A stretch of DNA of 64,000 bases from an uncultured Eubacteriales bacterium (GTDB taxonomy: Bacteria > Bacillota > Clostridia > Oscillospirales > Acutalibacteraceae), in contig OMYH01000001.1 in assembly GCA_900315255.1 (NCBI GenBank), forward strand, positions 62,001-126,000, read 5' to 3'. Position 1 is the first letter of the stretch; every line of letters starts with the position of its first letter. Both the position numbers and the translations under genes were made by a program. The notes below the pieces were generated by a model. The model was given only the letters and a program-made list of their open reading frames with translations. It searched no databases and had not been told where the DNA came from. Of the stretch, positions 50,850-60,144 are shown piece after piece.

Positions 50850-50923
50850 TAGCGATAGGTGGACTCGAACCGCCGACCTTTCGGGTATGAACCGAACGCT
50901 CTAGCCAACTAAGCTATATCGCC
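50850..50923 (-). tRNA. tRNA-Met (anticodon CAT, elongator)
   Basis: A 74-base tRNA without encoded CCA. On the minus strand GGCGATATAGCTTAGTTGG starts it. TTCGG/CCGAA enclose TTCATAC, giving CAT. The CGGTTCATACCCG arm resembles elongator tRNA-Met rather than initiator. A lysidine-modified Ile tRNA cannot be fully excluded by eye. Confidence 0.9.
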
Positions 50924-51037
50924 ATATTTCGTGTCACAATCAGTGACAAATATTATTATAGCGTGTTTTCGTTAGTTTGTCAACTGTTTTTGTAAAAAAA
51001 TTTTTTCTTCTTTTCGTGTATATATTTTTTCAGGAGA

Positions 51038-51066
51038 TTGAATTATTTTTTCTGTTGTGGTATAAT
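51038..51066 (+). promoter_or_regulatory. Promoter of the sulfhydrylase gene
   Basis: TTGAAT (51038-51043), 17 bases, TATAAT (51061-51066). The leader of about 70 bases shows no T-box or SAM riboswitch features. Confidence 0.6.
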
Positions 51067-51141
51067 TAGGTTTATTCGGAGATGACGAGCTTTTATTTTT
51101 TATTATTGTTTGTCACGCTCCACTAAGGAGGAATATCAGTT

Positions 51142-52407
51142 ATGAAAGATGAAACAAAATGCCTGCATTCAGGATATCACCCGAAGAATTCGGAGCCGAG
51201 AGTTGTTCCTATAGTTCAGAGTACAACATATGTTTATGATTCGACCGCAGAGGTAGCGTCTGTTTTTGACGAGCCTACAAAATCGCTCATTTACTCACGT
51301 TTTGCAAATCCTACCGTTATGGCGGTAGAAGAGAAGATTGCCGACCTTGAAGGCGGTGTGGGCGCTATGTGTACATCATCGGGTCAGGCAGCTTCGCTGT
51401 TGTCGATACTCAACATCTGTCAGGCAGGCGACAGCTTTATCAGCGTCAGCGAGATATACGGCGGCACGATCAATCTTTTCGCCTTTACCCTCAAAAAGCT
51501 CGGCATAGAGTGCATATTTGTATCGTCACGTGACGATGACGAAGTCATTGAAAAGGCTTTCAAACCGAACACAAAGGCGGTTTTCGGCGAAACTATCGCC
51601 AATCCGGCTCTGACAGTGTTCGATATAGAGAGATTTGCAAAAATTGCTCATAAGCATAATGTTCCGCTTATCGTTGACAACACCTTCGCTACTCCCGTGT
51701 TGTGCAAGCCGTTTAAGTTCGGAGCAGATATTGTAATACACTCCACCACAAAGTATATGGACGGTCATGCCGTACAGGGCGGCGGCGTTATCGTAGACAG
51801 CGGTAATTTTGATTGGACAAACGGCAATTTCCCCGAACTTTGTACTCCGGATGAATCTTATCACGGTATTATCTATACTGAAACATACGGCAAGGCTGCT
51901 TATATCGTTAAGGCAAGAATGCAGCTTATGCGTGATTTCGGAGCATACCCCGCAGCGCATTCGGCATTTCTGCTGAATCTTGGGTTGGAAACACTCCCGA
52001 TAAGAATGAAGAACTACTGCGAGAATGCTCTTACCGTTGCAAACTTCCTTAAGAATAACAAGCATATCGAGAGTATCACTTATCCCGGTCTTGAGGGCGA
52101 TGCAAACTACGAGCTTGCAAAGAAGTACCTCAAGGGCGCAAGCGGAGTTATTTCTTTCGTTATCAAGGGCGGCAGAGATACCGCAATGAAATTCATGGAT
52201 TCTCTCGAACTTGCTTCCAATGAGGTGCATGTTGCGGATATTCGCACCTGCGTTCTCCACCCCGCAAGCGAAACTCACCGTCAGCTTACAGACGAGCAGC
52301 TTGTTGCGGCAGGTATTGAACCGGGTATGGTTCGTTTGTCCGTAGGTCTTGAGAATGTCGAGGATATTATCGCCGATCTTGAAAAGGCTTTTGCCGCACT
52401 GGACTGA
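51142..52407 (+). CDS. O-acetylhomoserine sulfhydrylase (Cys/Met PLP enzyme)
   Basis: A 421-residue PLP enzyme of the cystathionine-gamma family. It has YSRFANPTVMAVEEKIADLE, TSSGQAASLL, and VDNTFATPVLCKPFKFGADI followed by HSTTKYMDGHAVQGGG with the PLP lysine. NEVHVADIRTCVLHPASETH and SVGLENVEDIIADL close the fold. Length (over 420) and insert pattern favour O-acetylhomoserine sulfhydrylase (homocysteine synthesis) over cystathionine lyase. AAGGAGG precedes the ATG. Confidence 0.93.
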   Translation: MKDETKCLHSGYHPKNSEPRVVPIVQSTTYVYDSTAEVASVFDEPTKSLIYSRFANPTVMAVEEKIADLEGGVGAMCTSSGQAASLLSILNICQAGDSFISVSEIYGGTINLFAFTLKKLGIECIFVSSRDDDEVIEKAFKPNTKAVFGETIANPALTVFDIERFAKIAHKHNVPLIVDNTFATPVLCKPFKFGADIVIHSTTKYMDGHAVQGGGVIVDSGNFDWTNGNFPELCTPDESYHGIIYTETYGKAAYIVKARMQLMRDFGAYPAAHSAFLLNLGLETLPIRMKNYCENALTVANFLKNNKHIESITYPGLEGDANYELAKKYLKGASGVISFVIKGGRDTAMKFMDSLELASNEVHVADIRTCVLHPASETHRQLTDEQLVAAGIEPGMVRLSVGLENVEDIIADLEKAFAALD

Positions 52408-52431
52408 TAAAACGTAAAATAAACAGAATAA

Positions 52432-52458
52432 TAAGCCTCGCTTTTCGGCGGGGCTTGA
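52432..52458 (+). terminator. Hairpin between sulfhydrylase and dehydrogenase genes
   Basis: AAGCCTCGC and GCGGGGCTT pair (one wobble), followed by GATTTG. The next ribosome site is close, so it may be a weak terminator. Confidence 0.6.
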
Positions 52459-52481
52459 TTTGATAACGGCAGGTGTTTGAT

Positions 52482-53408
52482 ATGAATATTGTTATCCCGG
52501 ATCTGAAAACAGTTACCGTCGGAGATATAAGCGTGGCTTGCTTTGATGATTTCGGCACGGTAACGGCGTATGATCTGACTGCGACAGAGCTTGTTGCCGA
52601 AAGGGTGAAGAATGCAGATGTTATTCTTTGCAATAAGACTCTTATGTGCGAGGAAACTTTGTACAGTGCAAAACAGCTTCGCTATATAGGACTTTTTGCA
52701 ACAGGGTACAATAACATTGACCTTAACTACACAAGGAAACACGGAATAACCGTGTGTAATGCGGCAGATTACTCTACGAATGCGGTTGCCCAGCATACTT
52801 TTGCGCTTATACTTGAACATTTTTCTATGGTATCACGGTATGACAGCTTTGTCAAAGACGGCGGATGGAGAAGATCCGATGTGTTTTCGCCGATTTTCTT
52901 TCCCACAGAGGAACTTGCAGGGAAAACCATCGGTATAGTAGGATTTGGCAGTATTGGCAGTGCTGTGGCAAAAATCGCAGCGGCATTTGAAATGAAGGTA
53001 CTCTATTACTCGCGTTCAAAAAGCAATACCGATCTTGAAACGCTGATCCGAACAAGCGATATTGTAACAGTACACTGTCCGCTAAATGAGCAGTCAAAGC
53101 ATATGTTTAATAAAGAAATGTTTGAAAAATTCAAGAAGGGCGCATTTTTTGTCAATACATCCCGGGGCGGTACTGTAGACGAATATGCATTAAGGTATGC
53201 CCTCGACAGCGGAATATTGTCGGGAGCAGCGGTCGATGTTCTTAATAACGAGCCGATGTCAGAGAGTTGTCCTTTGATCGGAGCAGAGAACTTGATCATC
53301 ACGCCTCACGTTGCGTGGGCGCCTGCGCAGACAAGAGAAAGGCTGGTCGGAATAGTTTATAATAATCTGAAGAACTTCCTTGAGGGTAAAGAGATACAAA
53401 GCCTTTGA
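52482..53408 (+). CDS. D-2-hydroxyacid dehydrogenase
   Basis: A 308-residue NAD-dependent dehydrogenase. The nucleotide-binding motif is GKTIGIVGFGSIGSAVAKIA. VNTSRGGTVDEYAL carries the catalytic Arg region, DVLNNEPM the Glu, and ITPHVAWAPAQTRERL the catalytic His. The sequence resembles glycerate/hydroxypyruvate reductases; the substrate is not certain. ATG 52482 follows GGCAGGTG; the upstream GTG overlaps it. Confidence 0.93.
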   Translation: MNIVIPDLKTVTVGDISVACFDDFGTVTAYDLTATELVAERVKNADVILCNKTLMCEETLYSAKQLRYIGLFATGYNNIDLNYTRKHGITVCNAADYSTNAVAQHTFALILEHFSMVSRYDSFVKDGGWRRSDVFSPIFFPTEELAGKTIGIVGFGSIGSAVAKIAAAFEMKVLYYSRSKSNTDLETLIRTSDIVTVHCPLNEQSKHMFNKEMFEKFKKGAFFVNTSRGGTVDEYALRYALDSGILSGAAVDVLNNEPMSESCPLIGAENLIITPHVAWAPAQTRERLVGIVYNNLKNFLEGKEIQSL

Positions 53409-53663
53409 TCGTCTTGATAAATAGTCTGAGAGCGCAGTTCTTGCAACATAATTATCATACCGTTTCTGGAAACGAAAACACTTTTGTACAATATCTACAA
53501 ATAAATGTGTATAAATTTTCCGTTTGGTCAATAGTCAGAAAGGTATGGTTTATGATATAATATATACAAGGAACATTGTATGATTTTAGGGAACGAACGT
53601 TTCCGTACAGTTGTAATTGTACGGTGTTTACATAAATACCATATACCGAAAGAAGTGATTACA

Positions 53664-54623
53664 ATGTACTATGTCGGAATTGATTTAGGCGGCACGAATA
53701 TCGTGGCAGGCGTTGTTGACGAGAACTTTAAGATCATAGCTAAGGCAGACTGTAAGACTGCGGTGCCTCGTCCCGAGAGCGAGATATGCGATTCGATGGC
53801 TTCGGTAACGATGCAGGCTCTTGCAAAGGCTGAGGTTTCACTCGAAGATGTTGAGTGGGTAGGTATCGGCGTACCCGGTGCTGTTGATCCCGAAACAGGT
53901 ATTATAGAATATTCCGCAAACTTCGGTTTCCATAACTGGAAGATCGTTAAGATGATGGAAGAAAGACTTGGCAAGAAGGTTCTCATAGAGAATGACGCTA
54001 ATGCGGCGGCTTACGGCGAGTATCTCGCAGGTGCGGCTAAGGGAAGCACAAATGCGGTTGCTATTACGCTTGGTACAGGCGTTGGCGGCGGTATTATTAT
54101 TGACGGCAAGATCTACAGCGGTTCAAACAAAGCGGGCGCAGAGCTGGGTCACATGGTTATTGTCCATAACGGCAGACACTGCAACTGCGGACGGAATGGC
54201 TGTTGGGAGGCATATGCATCGGCTACGGGTCTTATTAACCTGACGAAAGAAGCGATCGAGAATGAAAATCCGCTGCAGTCGTTTATGCTGAAGTCTGTAA
54301 ACGGCGATATTAGCAAGGTGAACGGAATTACGGCGTTTAATGCTATGCGTGAAGGAGATAAGGTTGGTACTGCTGTTGTCAAGGAATACATTGGCTACCT
54401 TGCAACGGGTATCGTTAATGTTATAAATATTTTTCAGCCTGATGTTCTTTGTATCGGCGGAGGTATCAGCAAAGAGGGAGACAACCTCATTACTCCTCTC
54501 ATGAAGATAGTAGAGAAAGAGCGTTACACCAAGCACAATGACAAGCAGACTTTGGTTTGTGTTGCAAAGCTCGGCAATGATGCAGGTGTTATCGGCGCTG
54601 CATTGCTCGGGAATCTCGCCTGA
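53664..54623 (+). CDS. ROK family glucokinase
   Basis: A 319-residue sugar kinase. It starts YYVGIDLGGTNIVAGVV (ATP phosphate-binding), has IENDANAAAYGEYLAGAAKG, GTGVGGGIIIDG, and the ROK zinc site HCNCGRNGCWEAY. This matches Firmicutes glucokinases that phosphorylate glucose released from starch or other oligosaccharides. I chose ATG 53664 after AAGAAGTGATT; the longer ORF has an upstream promoter-like TATAAT at 53556 but no ribosome site. Confidence 0.94.
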   Translation: MYYVGIDLGGTNIVAGVVDENFKIIAKADCKTAVPRPESEICDSMASVTMQALAKAEVSLEDVEWVGIGVPGAVDPETGIIEYSANFGFHNWKIVKMMEERLGKKVLIENDANAAAYGEYLAGAAKGSTNAVAITLGTGVGGGIIIDGKIYSGSNKAGAELGHMVIVHNGRHCNCGRNGCWEAYASATGLINLTKEAIENENPLQSFMLKSVNGDISKVNGITAFNAMREGDKVGTAVVKEYIGYLATGIVNVINIFQPDVLCIGGGISKEGDNLITPLMKIVEKERYTKHNDKQTLVCVAKLGNDAGVIGAALLGNLA

Positions 54624-54664
54624 GGCTTCGTGCCTTGCGGACAGTTTAATTATTCAGTTTAATA

Positions 54665-54725
54665 CACCCTCGGAACGCACCACACAAAAAGGATTGTCCT
54701 TTTGTTCCGTGGGTGTTATTATTTG
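54665..54725 (+). terminator. Terminator of the glucokinase gene
   Basis: ACAAAAAGGA pairs with TCCTTTTGT, with an outer CCTCGGAACG/CGTGGG helix, followed by GTTATTATTTG. Confidence 0.7.
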
Positions 54726-54757
54726 ATTCGGAAAATGTATTAAATTGGTGTCAATGG

Positions 54758-54786
54758 TTGACTTTTTATTCTATATAATGTATATT
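54758..54786 (+). promoter_or_regulatory. Promoter of the first pilin-like gene
   Basis: TTGACT (54758-54763), 17 bases, TATATT (54781-54786). The same TTGACT-17 pattern precedes the second pilin-like gene. Confidence 0.6.
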
Positions 54787-54867
54787 TAAAACAGCGATAT
54801 GATATATAGATCACAGCAAGTATGACTGATTATATTTTGCTGATGTCATTCATAGGGGGATCATGTT

Positions 54868-55305
54868 ATGACAATGAAAGAAAGAGTAAATAATAATCGA
54901 TCCAAGAAGGGTTTTACATTAGTGGAGCTTGTTATTGTTATTTCTATTCTGGCAATACTTGCATCAATAGCTATTCCTGTAATATCCACTACTGTGAATT
55001 CTGCAAAAATGTCCGCTCTTGAATCAGACAGTACTACGGTAGAATTGCTTTTTAAAGAAGCGCTTGCAGCGTACAGAACAGACATGAACACTTCATACAA
55101 CGGGAAATCGCCTTCGGCTGCAACCCTGAACGATGTGCTTGTGGAGAATACAATCGATTCGACAATCATGGATGTCAGGAGGATAGGAGGAGTGGAGTAC
55201 TGTATTGTATGGAGCAATGTGGTTGAGGGGACTGTTGTCCAGTCGGGAACCGCAGCTGTTAAAATGGATCTGACAAAAAAAGTATCAGACTTAGGTGTAA
55301 TGTAA
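54868..55305 (+). CDS. Type IV pilin-like protein 1
   Basis: A 145-residue prepilin. After a short basic leader the prepilin peptidase site and hydrophobic helix are clear: KKGFTLVELVIVISILAILA, with the usual Glu at +5. The remainder (about 55-145) is soluble with one Cys and ends DLGVM. It is homologous to the protein at 61101. Pilus assembly genes are not in the window. GGGGGATCATGTT precedes the ATG. Confidence 0.92.
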   Translation: MTMKERVNNNRSKKGFTLVELVIVISILAILASIAIPVISTTVNSAKMSALESDSTTVELLFKEALAAYRTDMNTSYNGKSPSAATLNDVLVENTIDSTIMDVRRIGGVEYCIVWSNVVEGTVVQSGTAAVKMDLTKKVSDLGVM

Positions 55306-55364
55306 ACTGCAGAAAATCTGGGAGTCGGTATATAATCGGCTCCTTTTGATATGGAGTTGATCTT

Positions 55365-56783
55365 ATGAAGAAATGTATTGTCATTGCTTTATCAGCGGTG
55401 CTGTGTGTGTCTTTGACGTTTGCGGGCTGTGTTCCGAGCAGCACAAACAGTTCGGTGACTGAGAGTGTTGCTGCAAATAATTCGGAAGCGGGAAGCTCAG
55501 GCAACAGCAGCGAAAATCAAAGCAGTTTTTCTTCAGTACGGACGAGTGAAGAGAGTACGGGCGGATCGGACAGCGATAAAAGCAATATGTCAAAAACGGA
55601 GTCGAAAAAAGAATCTCAAACGCTGACAGCAGACAAAACTAACGTTACTTTGACAATGGGTGAGAGTATTTCAATCAAAGTGACAGCGTCGCCGAACAAG
55701 GATGACAAACTGACGTGGGAGAGCAGCGACGAGAAGGTCGCCGCAGTCGACGGCATCGGCAATATAACAGCAATAGGTGAGGGCAAGTGTGTGATTACGG
55801 TCAGGAGCGAGTCTGAGCCGAGCGCGGTGCAGAGTATCAGAGTGGCTGTGAATCCGAAGCGGGGCAATACATCAAGCAGTCGGCCTGCGACCACACAGCC
55901 AACTGCGATAACGTATCTTGAAAGCGATGAAGGACAAGAGATGATGCCGCAGGAGGACGAGCCGAAGTCACAGGTAGAGAGTGTTACACCGAGCGTGGAT
56001 AAGATACGCATAGCTCTCGGACAGAAGGCAAGGCTAACTGCTACGGTATCTCCGCTAAATGCAGACAGCTATGAGCTGAAGTGGGCGACCTCGAATGATT
56101 TTATCGCTTCGGTCGATGAGTCGGGCATTGTGACGGCAAACGAAGAAGGAACGTGCATTATAACCGTGACTTCTGTCAGCAACCCCGAAGCCGGGGCAGA
56201 GATAGATCTTGAAGTGACCAAGCCTGCCGCAAAAACGCAGGAAAACGAAGAGGAGCTGCCGAAGCAGGAGCTGTATATTGACGGTATACTTATTGTAAAC
56301 AAGTCATACTCGTTGCCGCAGGATTATAACCCGGGCGGGCTGACGCCTGAATGCTCGGCTGCGTTTGAAGAATTACGGCAGGGAGCTGCTGCCCACGGGC
56401 TGAATATATATCTGTCGTCGGGTTTCAGATCGTATGAAACGCAGAATTATCTTTACAACGGATATGTATATTATTACGGTCAGGCAATGGCAGACACCTT
56501 CTCCGCACGTCCGGGTCATTCGGAGCATCAGACGGGACTTGCGATAGACTGCAACATAATCAGCGACGCATTCATCGGCACACCCGAGGCGATCTGGCTT
56601 GAAGAACATTGTCACGAGTACGGATTCATCATAAGGTATCCGCAGGGCAAGGAGAGCATCACGGGCTACAAGTATGAGCCGTGGCATATTCGCTACATAG
56701 GTGTTGAAAATGCGCAGATGATACACGACAGCGGACTGACGCTGGAGGAGTATTTCGGGATAAGCTCGGAGTATGATTATTGA
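55365..56783 (+). CDS. Big2-domain lipoprotein with VanY-type D,D-carboxypeptidase domain
   Basis: A 472-residue lipoprotein (LTFAGC lipobox). After a Ser/Asn linker it has two Ig-like Big2 domains (about 85-165: LTWESSDEKVAAVDGIGNIT; and about 205-290: ELKWATSNDFIASVDESGIV). The C-terminal VanY/M15B peptidase has GFRSYETQNYLYN, RPGHSEHQTGLAIDC with the zinc His and Asp, and YEPWHIRYIG. It should trim the D-Ala stem of peptidoglycan at the cell surface. AAACTGC-type spacing from the pilin gene is 59 bases, perhaps one transcript. Confidence 0.93.
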   Translation: MKKCIVIALSAVLCVSLTFAGCVPSSTNSSVTESVAANNSEAGSSGNSSENQSSFSSVRTSEESTGGSDSDKSNMSKTESKKESQTLTADKTNVTLTMGESISIKVTASPNKDDKLTWESSDEKVAAVDGIGNITAIGEGKCVITVRSESEPSAVQSIRVAVNPKRGNTSSSRPATTQPTAITYLESDEGQEMMPQEDEPKSQVESVTPSVDKIRIALGQKARLTATVSPLNADSYELKWATSNDFIASVDESGIVTANEEGTCIITVTSVSNPEAGAEIDLEVTKPAAKTQENEEELPKQELYIDGILIVNKSYSLPQDYNPGGLTPECSAAFEELRQGAAAHGLNIYLSSGFRSYETQNYLYNGYVYYYGQAMADTFSARPGHSEHQTGLAIDCNIISDAFIGTPEAIWLEEHCHEYGFIIRYPQGKESITGYKYEPWHIRYIGVENAQMIHDSGLTLEEYFGISSEYDY

Positions 56784-57015
56784 TAACATAAAAATAATAT
56801 AAATATAAGGCGGACGGAGCGGAGAGCTTGGTCTGCCTTTTGTTTTGGAAAAATTATATAATATACAGATGTAAATTTTTTGTTAATATTATTCGCAGGC
56901 GGAAAATCACCGATAAAAAGCCGACTTATTGATAGATGCAGAATGCGAAAAAACTTGACATCAAAATTTTTTGAACATTAAACTGTTTTGTGATTTAATA
57001 TAGGGGGGTGAAAAT

Positions 57016-57285
57016 ATGGAAACACTTTATTCAATAATGGAGGATATGCTCGAAGACGAATACAAGCTGAATTGTATAAAAAATATACTCTCCGCACGGT
57101 ATGACAATGCAGAAAGCATTACGCAAGAAGATTTGTTATCGGTGATAACTGTTTCGGCGGAAGCCCTCGGTTGCACTGTTACCCGGTTTCGGAAGAACAT
57201 ATCCGAGCTTGATAAGTACATAGCTGACAATGCCGCCGAATACAGAAATCGTGATCGGGTTACTGCTCGGGGTACGGACGAATAA
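57016..57285 (+). CDS. Small hypothetical protein
   Basis: An 89-residue helical, acidic protein (METLYSIMEDMLEDEYKLNC, then IKNILSARYDNAESITQEDL). It is preceded by GGGGGGTG. Its 3' end overlaps the 3' end of the convergent XRE regulator gene by 26 bases, and its last ten residues (RDRVTARGTDE) are from that overlap. No family is recognised. Confidence 0.55.
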   Translation: METLYSIMEDMLEDEYKLNCIKNILSARYDNAESITQEDLLSVITVSAEALGCTVTRFRKNISELDKYIADNAAEYRNRDRVTARGTDE

Positions 57286-57484
57286 CATCGCTTGCGCCCG
57301 TGATATAGTCCACGGATACGTTATAGAATTTCGCAAGAATGAGAATGCTGTCGATAGGGATTCTTGTTTTTCCGCTCTCATAGTCTGCATATGTTCTCTG
57401 CCCCACATGGAGCATATCGGCTATTCTCTGTTGGGTGAGGTCATGGTCTTCCCGAAGATGTCTTATCCTTTGATTATATTTCAT
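57260..57484 (-). CDS. XRE-family HTH regulator
   Basis: A 74-residue single helix-turn-helix protein: IRHLREDHDLTQQRIADMLH, then VGQRTYADYESGKTRIPIDS and LILAKFYNVSVDYITG. This is the typical Cro/CI fold of small repressors from mobile elements or toxin-antitoxin systems. ATG 57484 follows AAAGGTG. It is divergent from the zinc-ribbon membrane protein gene, which begins 137 bases away, and convergent on the small gene at 57016. Confidence 0.93.
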   Translation of the reverse strand: MKYNQRIRHLREDHDLTQQRIADMLHVGQRTYADYESGKTRIPIDSILILAKFYNVSVDYITGASDVIRPYPEQ

Positions 57485-57620
57485 TTTACGCACCTTTCGA
57501 TAAAAAATTATATGTATCATAAAAAAATATAAATAATTTTATCAAAAGACTTGACTTATAGAGTTATAAACTCTAAAATATTATTGTAAACTTTTATTTA
57601 TTAATGAGGAGGAGCAATTG

Positions 57621-58883
57621 ATGGCATTATTCTATTGTTCAACGTGTGGTAACAAGGTTTCCGATAAAGCCCCTGCCTGTCCAAAGTGCGGTAGTGTGAA
57701 TACGATGTATTCCGGTCAATTTCCGCAAGCTGCAGAGGAAATCGGTGCAAAACCTGTAGATAAAGGGGAATCTCGAAAAAAAATCGTTAAATCGATAATC
57801 GCCGCATTATCTGTAGTGTTGTTTCTGACAGCTGCAGTTACTGTCGGGATGATCATTATCGGTAAAAACACTGACGTTAAAAGTATTGAATTTTCAAGCT
57901 GGGATTATTATGCGGGAGATACTGACAGTGATGGTTATTTTATTGGGACAGTGAAAGCTGATAATAAAAATCCTTTCATTGCGATCATAACCAAAAAGGA
58001 TACAAGTACAGATAAGAACGATACGGATTCTTCAACCGAAACAGATAAAGACAGACCCGATTATGAAACAATAATATATCAGCCGGAGGGTTATGTATAT
58101 GTACAGAACGGCGAGGGTTCGTTCAAATTATACGGTGATGACGAGCCTAATGACTATAGCATCGACACATACCTTGTCGGTACGCCGCTGACAGAAAAAG
58201 ATTTTACGTCTATACAATATGACTATACGGATTTTAGGGATAACGATACGAATACAACGGCATATTTTGACGTGAAACTCTCAATGAAAAAAAGTCAAAG
58301 CGGACTATTGTTCTGCAGATTTCATAATACTCTAACAGATGTTTATTCCGCAACTATTGAAGCTCCTGTAGTAAACGGTAAGGTTATGATCGATGATTTT
58401 TCGAGTTCCACTTCATCGGGTTTGAGTTTGGTTGGTTTATGGGATTCGTTAAATGAACTTTTAGATGATAAATTAGTTTATTTATCGCCTGATGATGTCG
58501 GAATATTTCCCTATAAAAGCAGAGATACAAAGGCTATCGTAATACAGGATATTTACTTTGTTCCAATGACAAATCTGAGTGCGGGCACGATAAACACTGA
58601 TAAACATTATTTTAAACGTGAAGCAGAGGCTCATTCCTGTAGTTGGGAGTGTGAAACCACTATAAACACTCCTGTTGACGGATTCCTTATTTATTCGGCT
58701 ACACTAACAGAAGGTGGGAAAAAGGAAAACTTAAACAAAGAACATGTTTACAGAACACCGCTAAGTAATGGAAAATCACACATATATTTATCCGATTGGT
58801 TTGATGACGACAAATTTGATAATCCGCAATATACATATCTTTACTACGGATATGTAGAAGCAATAAAAATAGCCAACAATTAG
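57621..58883 (+). CDS. Zinc-ribbon membrane protein A
   Basis: A 420-residue protein. An N-terminal zinc ribbon (FYCSTCGNKVSDKAPACPKC) is followed by a linker, one membrane segment (about 57-80, IIAALSVVLFLTAAVTVGMI) and a large extracellular beta-rich domain with no recognised family. Two aromatic/acidic segments (YDYTDFRDNDTNTTAYFDVK and THSYLSDWFDD-like) stand out. GAGGAGG precedes the ATG at 57621. The second zinc-ribbon gene starts 11 bases after its stop, so they form an operon. Confidence 0.82.
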   Translation: MALFYCSTCGNKVSDKAPACPKCGSVNTMYSGQFPQAAEEIGAKPVDKGESRKKIVKSIIAALSVVLFLTAAVTVGMIIIGKNTDVKSIEFSSWDYYAGDTDSDGYFIGTVKADNKNPFIAIITKKDTSTDKNDTDSSTETDKDRPDYETIIYQPEGYVYVQNGEGSFKLYGDDEPNDYSIDTYLVGTPLTEKDFTSIQYDYTDFRDNDTNTTAYFDVKLSMKKSQSGLLFCRFHNTLTDVYSATIEAPVVNGKVMIDDFSSSTSSGLSLVGLWDSLNELLDDKLVYLSPDDVGIFPYKSRDTKAIVIQDIYFVPMTNLSAGTINTDKHYFKREAEAHSCSWECETTINTPVDGFLIYSATLTEGGKKENLNKEHVYRTPLSNGKSHIYLSDWFDDDKFDNPQYTYLYYGYVEAIKIANN

Positions 58884-58894
58884 GAGGTTTTAAC

Positions 58895-60139
58895 ATGAGT
58901 GAATTAATGTGTAAAGAATGTGGCATTTTGCTGCCGGATGGCGCAGCCGTATGTCCCGAATGCGGCAGTCCAGTAGATACTCCGGAAATAGTTTCCTCTC
59001 CAGAAACACAACCTGTTCAGGCAGTAAATCCGAGTGTATCAATGTGTAAAGAATGCGGTGTTCAGCTGCCGGAGGGTGCGTCGGTATGTCCCGAGTGTGG
59101 CAGTCCCGTAAATGCTGCACAAACAGTTTCCCCTATGACTACACAATCTATTCAGGTGGTTAAGCCTATTGTAAGATTTTGTTCAAAATGCGGAACTCAG
59201 CTTGCCCCGGAACAGGCTTTCTGCCCCAAATGCGGAACTAAATCCGATGTAGGGACAGTAAAGAAAAAGGGCAAGAAACGTGTTATAATTCCGATAATAT
59301 GCGTAATTTGTCTGGCTTTGGCAGCGGCGGCTATAGTGTTTTTCACACAGCCTAAAGTGGAGAGTATAACAGCATCGGAAACGAGCATAGAACTAACTTC
59401 AAACGAAACGTTCCAAGCTACATACTCCGTGACTCCCGAAAAGGCTGCAAAAGTAAAAACGACGTGGACTTCAAGCAATGAAAACATTGCAAAGGTTGAT
59501 CAAACAGGGTTAATAACGGCAGTATCGGATGGAACGGCAACTATTACAGTAACGGCAAAAGATAAGATGTCTGTTATTTCGGTAAAAGTATCACCGCCGA
59601 TAGAAAGTATTACTGCTTATCAGAATACTGTTACATTAAAAGCGAAAGAAACATTTCAAGCTAAATACACTATTTTACCTGAAAGAGCTGCCGATACATT
59701 TGTAACATATACATCCGACAATGCAGGTGTTGCAAAGGTTGACAGTAATGGTCTTATTACTGCTGTGTCTGACGGAACCGCTACCATCATGATGACAGCA
59801 AAAGATAAAACCGCCACAATATCTGTTACGGTTAAAACGGGACCTGATTTCAAAGCGATATACAAAAAAATTGGTGGAGAATCTTCTTCTGCCGTAGAGG
59901 TTGCTTCAGATGGAAGTTATTTAAGAATAGACTCCGACCCATACGATTTAGGCTATTCATGGCATACCAGTGAAATAAAACAGGCAAATAAAGAACTGGG
60001 GCTTCCCGATTCTGTATATCAAAAAATGCTTGAAACTCGTTCTGTAGACGGACGATTAACAGATACTCATAATGGTGTAAAAGTTAGTTGGACATATCAC
60101 CCCGATCATGGACTTGAAGTTTTGTACGAAGCAGAATAA
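58895..60139 (+). CDS. Triple zinc-ribbon, Big2-domain membrane protein
   Basis: A 414-residue protein. Three zinc ribbons come first: CKECGILLPDGAAVCPECG, CKECGVQLPEGASVCPECG and CSKCGTQLAPEQAFCPKCG. A membrane segment follows (about 127-148, VIIPIICVICLALAAAAIVF), then two Big2 Ig-like domains (about 150-320; repeated KVDQTGLITAVSDGTATITV-type text) and a C-terminal region of 90 residues. Cytoplasmic zinc ribbons joined to extracellular Ig-like domains suggest adhesion or sensing. GGAGG precedes the ATG. Confidence 0.87.
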   Translation: MSELMCKECGILLPDGAAVCPECGSPVDTPEIVSSPETQPVQAVNPSVSMCKECGVQLPEGASVCPECGSPVNAAQTVSPMTTQSIQVVKPIVRFCSKCGTQLAPEQAFCPKCGTKSDVGTVKKKGKKRVIIPIICVICLALAAAAIVFFTQPKVESITASETSIELTSNETFQATYSVTPEKAAKVKTTWTSSNENIAKVDQTGLITAVSDGTATITVTAKDKMSVISVKVSPPIESITAYQNTVTLKAKETFQAKYTILPERAADTFVTYTSDNAGVAKVDSNGLITAVSDGTATIMMTAKDKTATISVTVKTGPDFKAIYKKIGGESSSAVEVASDGSYLRIDSDPYDLGYSWHTSEIKQANKELGLPDSVYQKMLETRSVDGRLTDTHNGVKVSWTYHPDHGLEVLYEAE

Positions 60140-60144
60140 TACTA

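Noticed and set aside
50771-50923. tRNA pair as an integration site for the truncated integrase
   Set aside because: It is nearly 10 kb from the integrase, and no repeated 3' tRNA end is seen near 57000-60735.
51067-51141. SAM or T-box riboswitch before the sulfhydrylase gene
   Set aside because: The leader is only about 70 bases, has no K-turn, T-box sequence or terminator; nothing supports a riboswitch.
51526-52278. 250-residue minus-strand frame in the sulfhydrylase gene
   Set aside because: Opposite a full PLP enzyme; low-complexity, Cys-rich translation without similarity.
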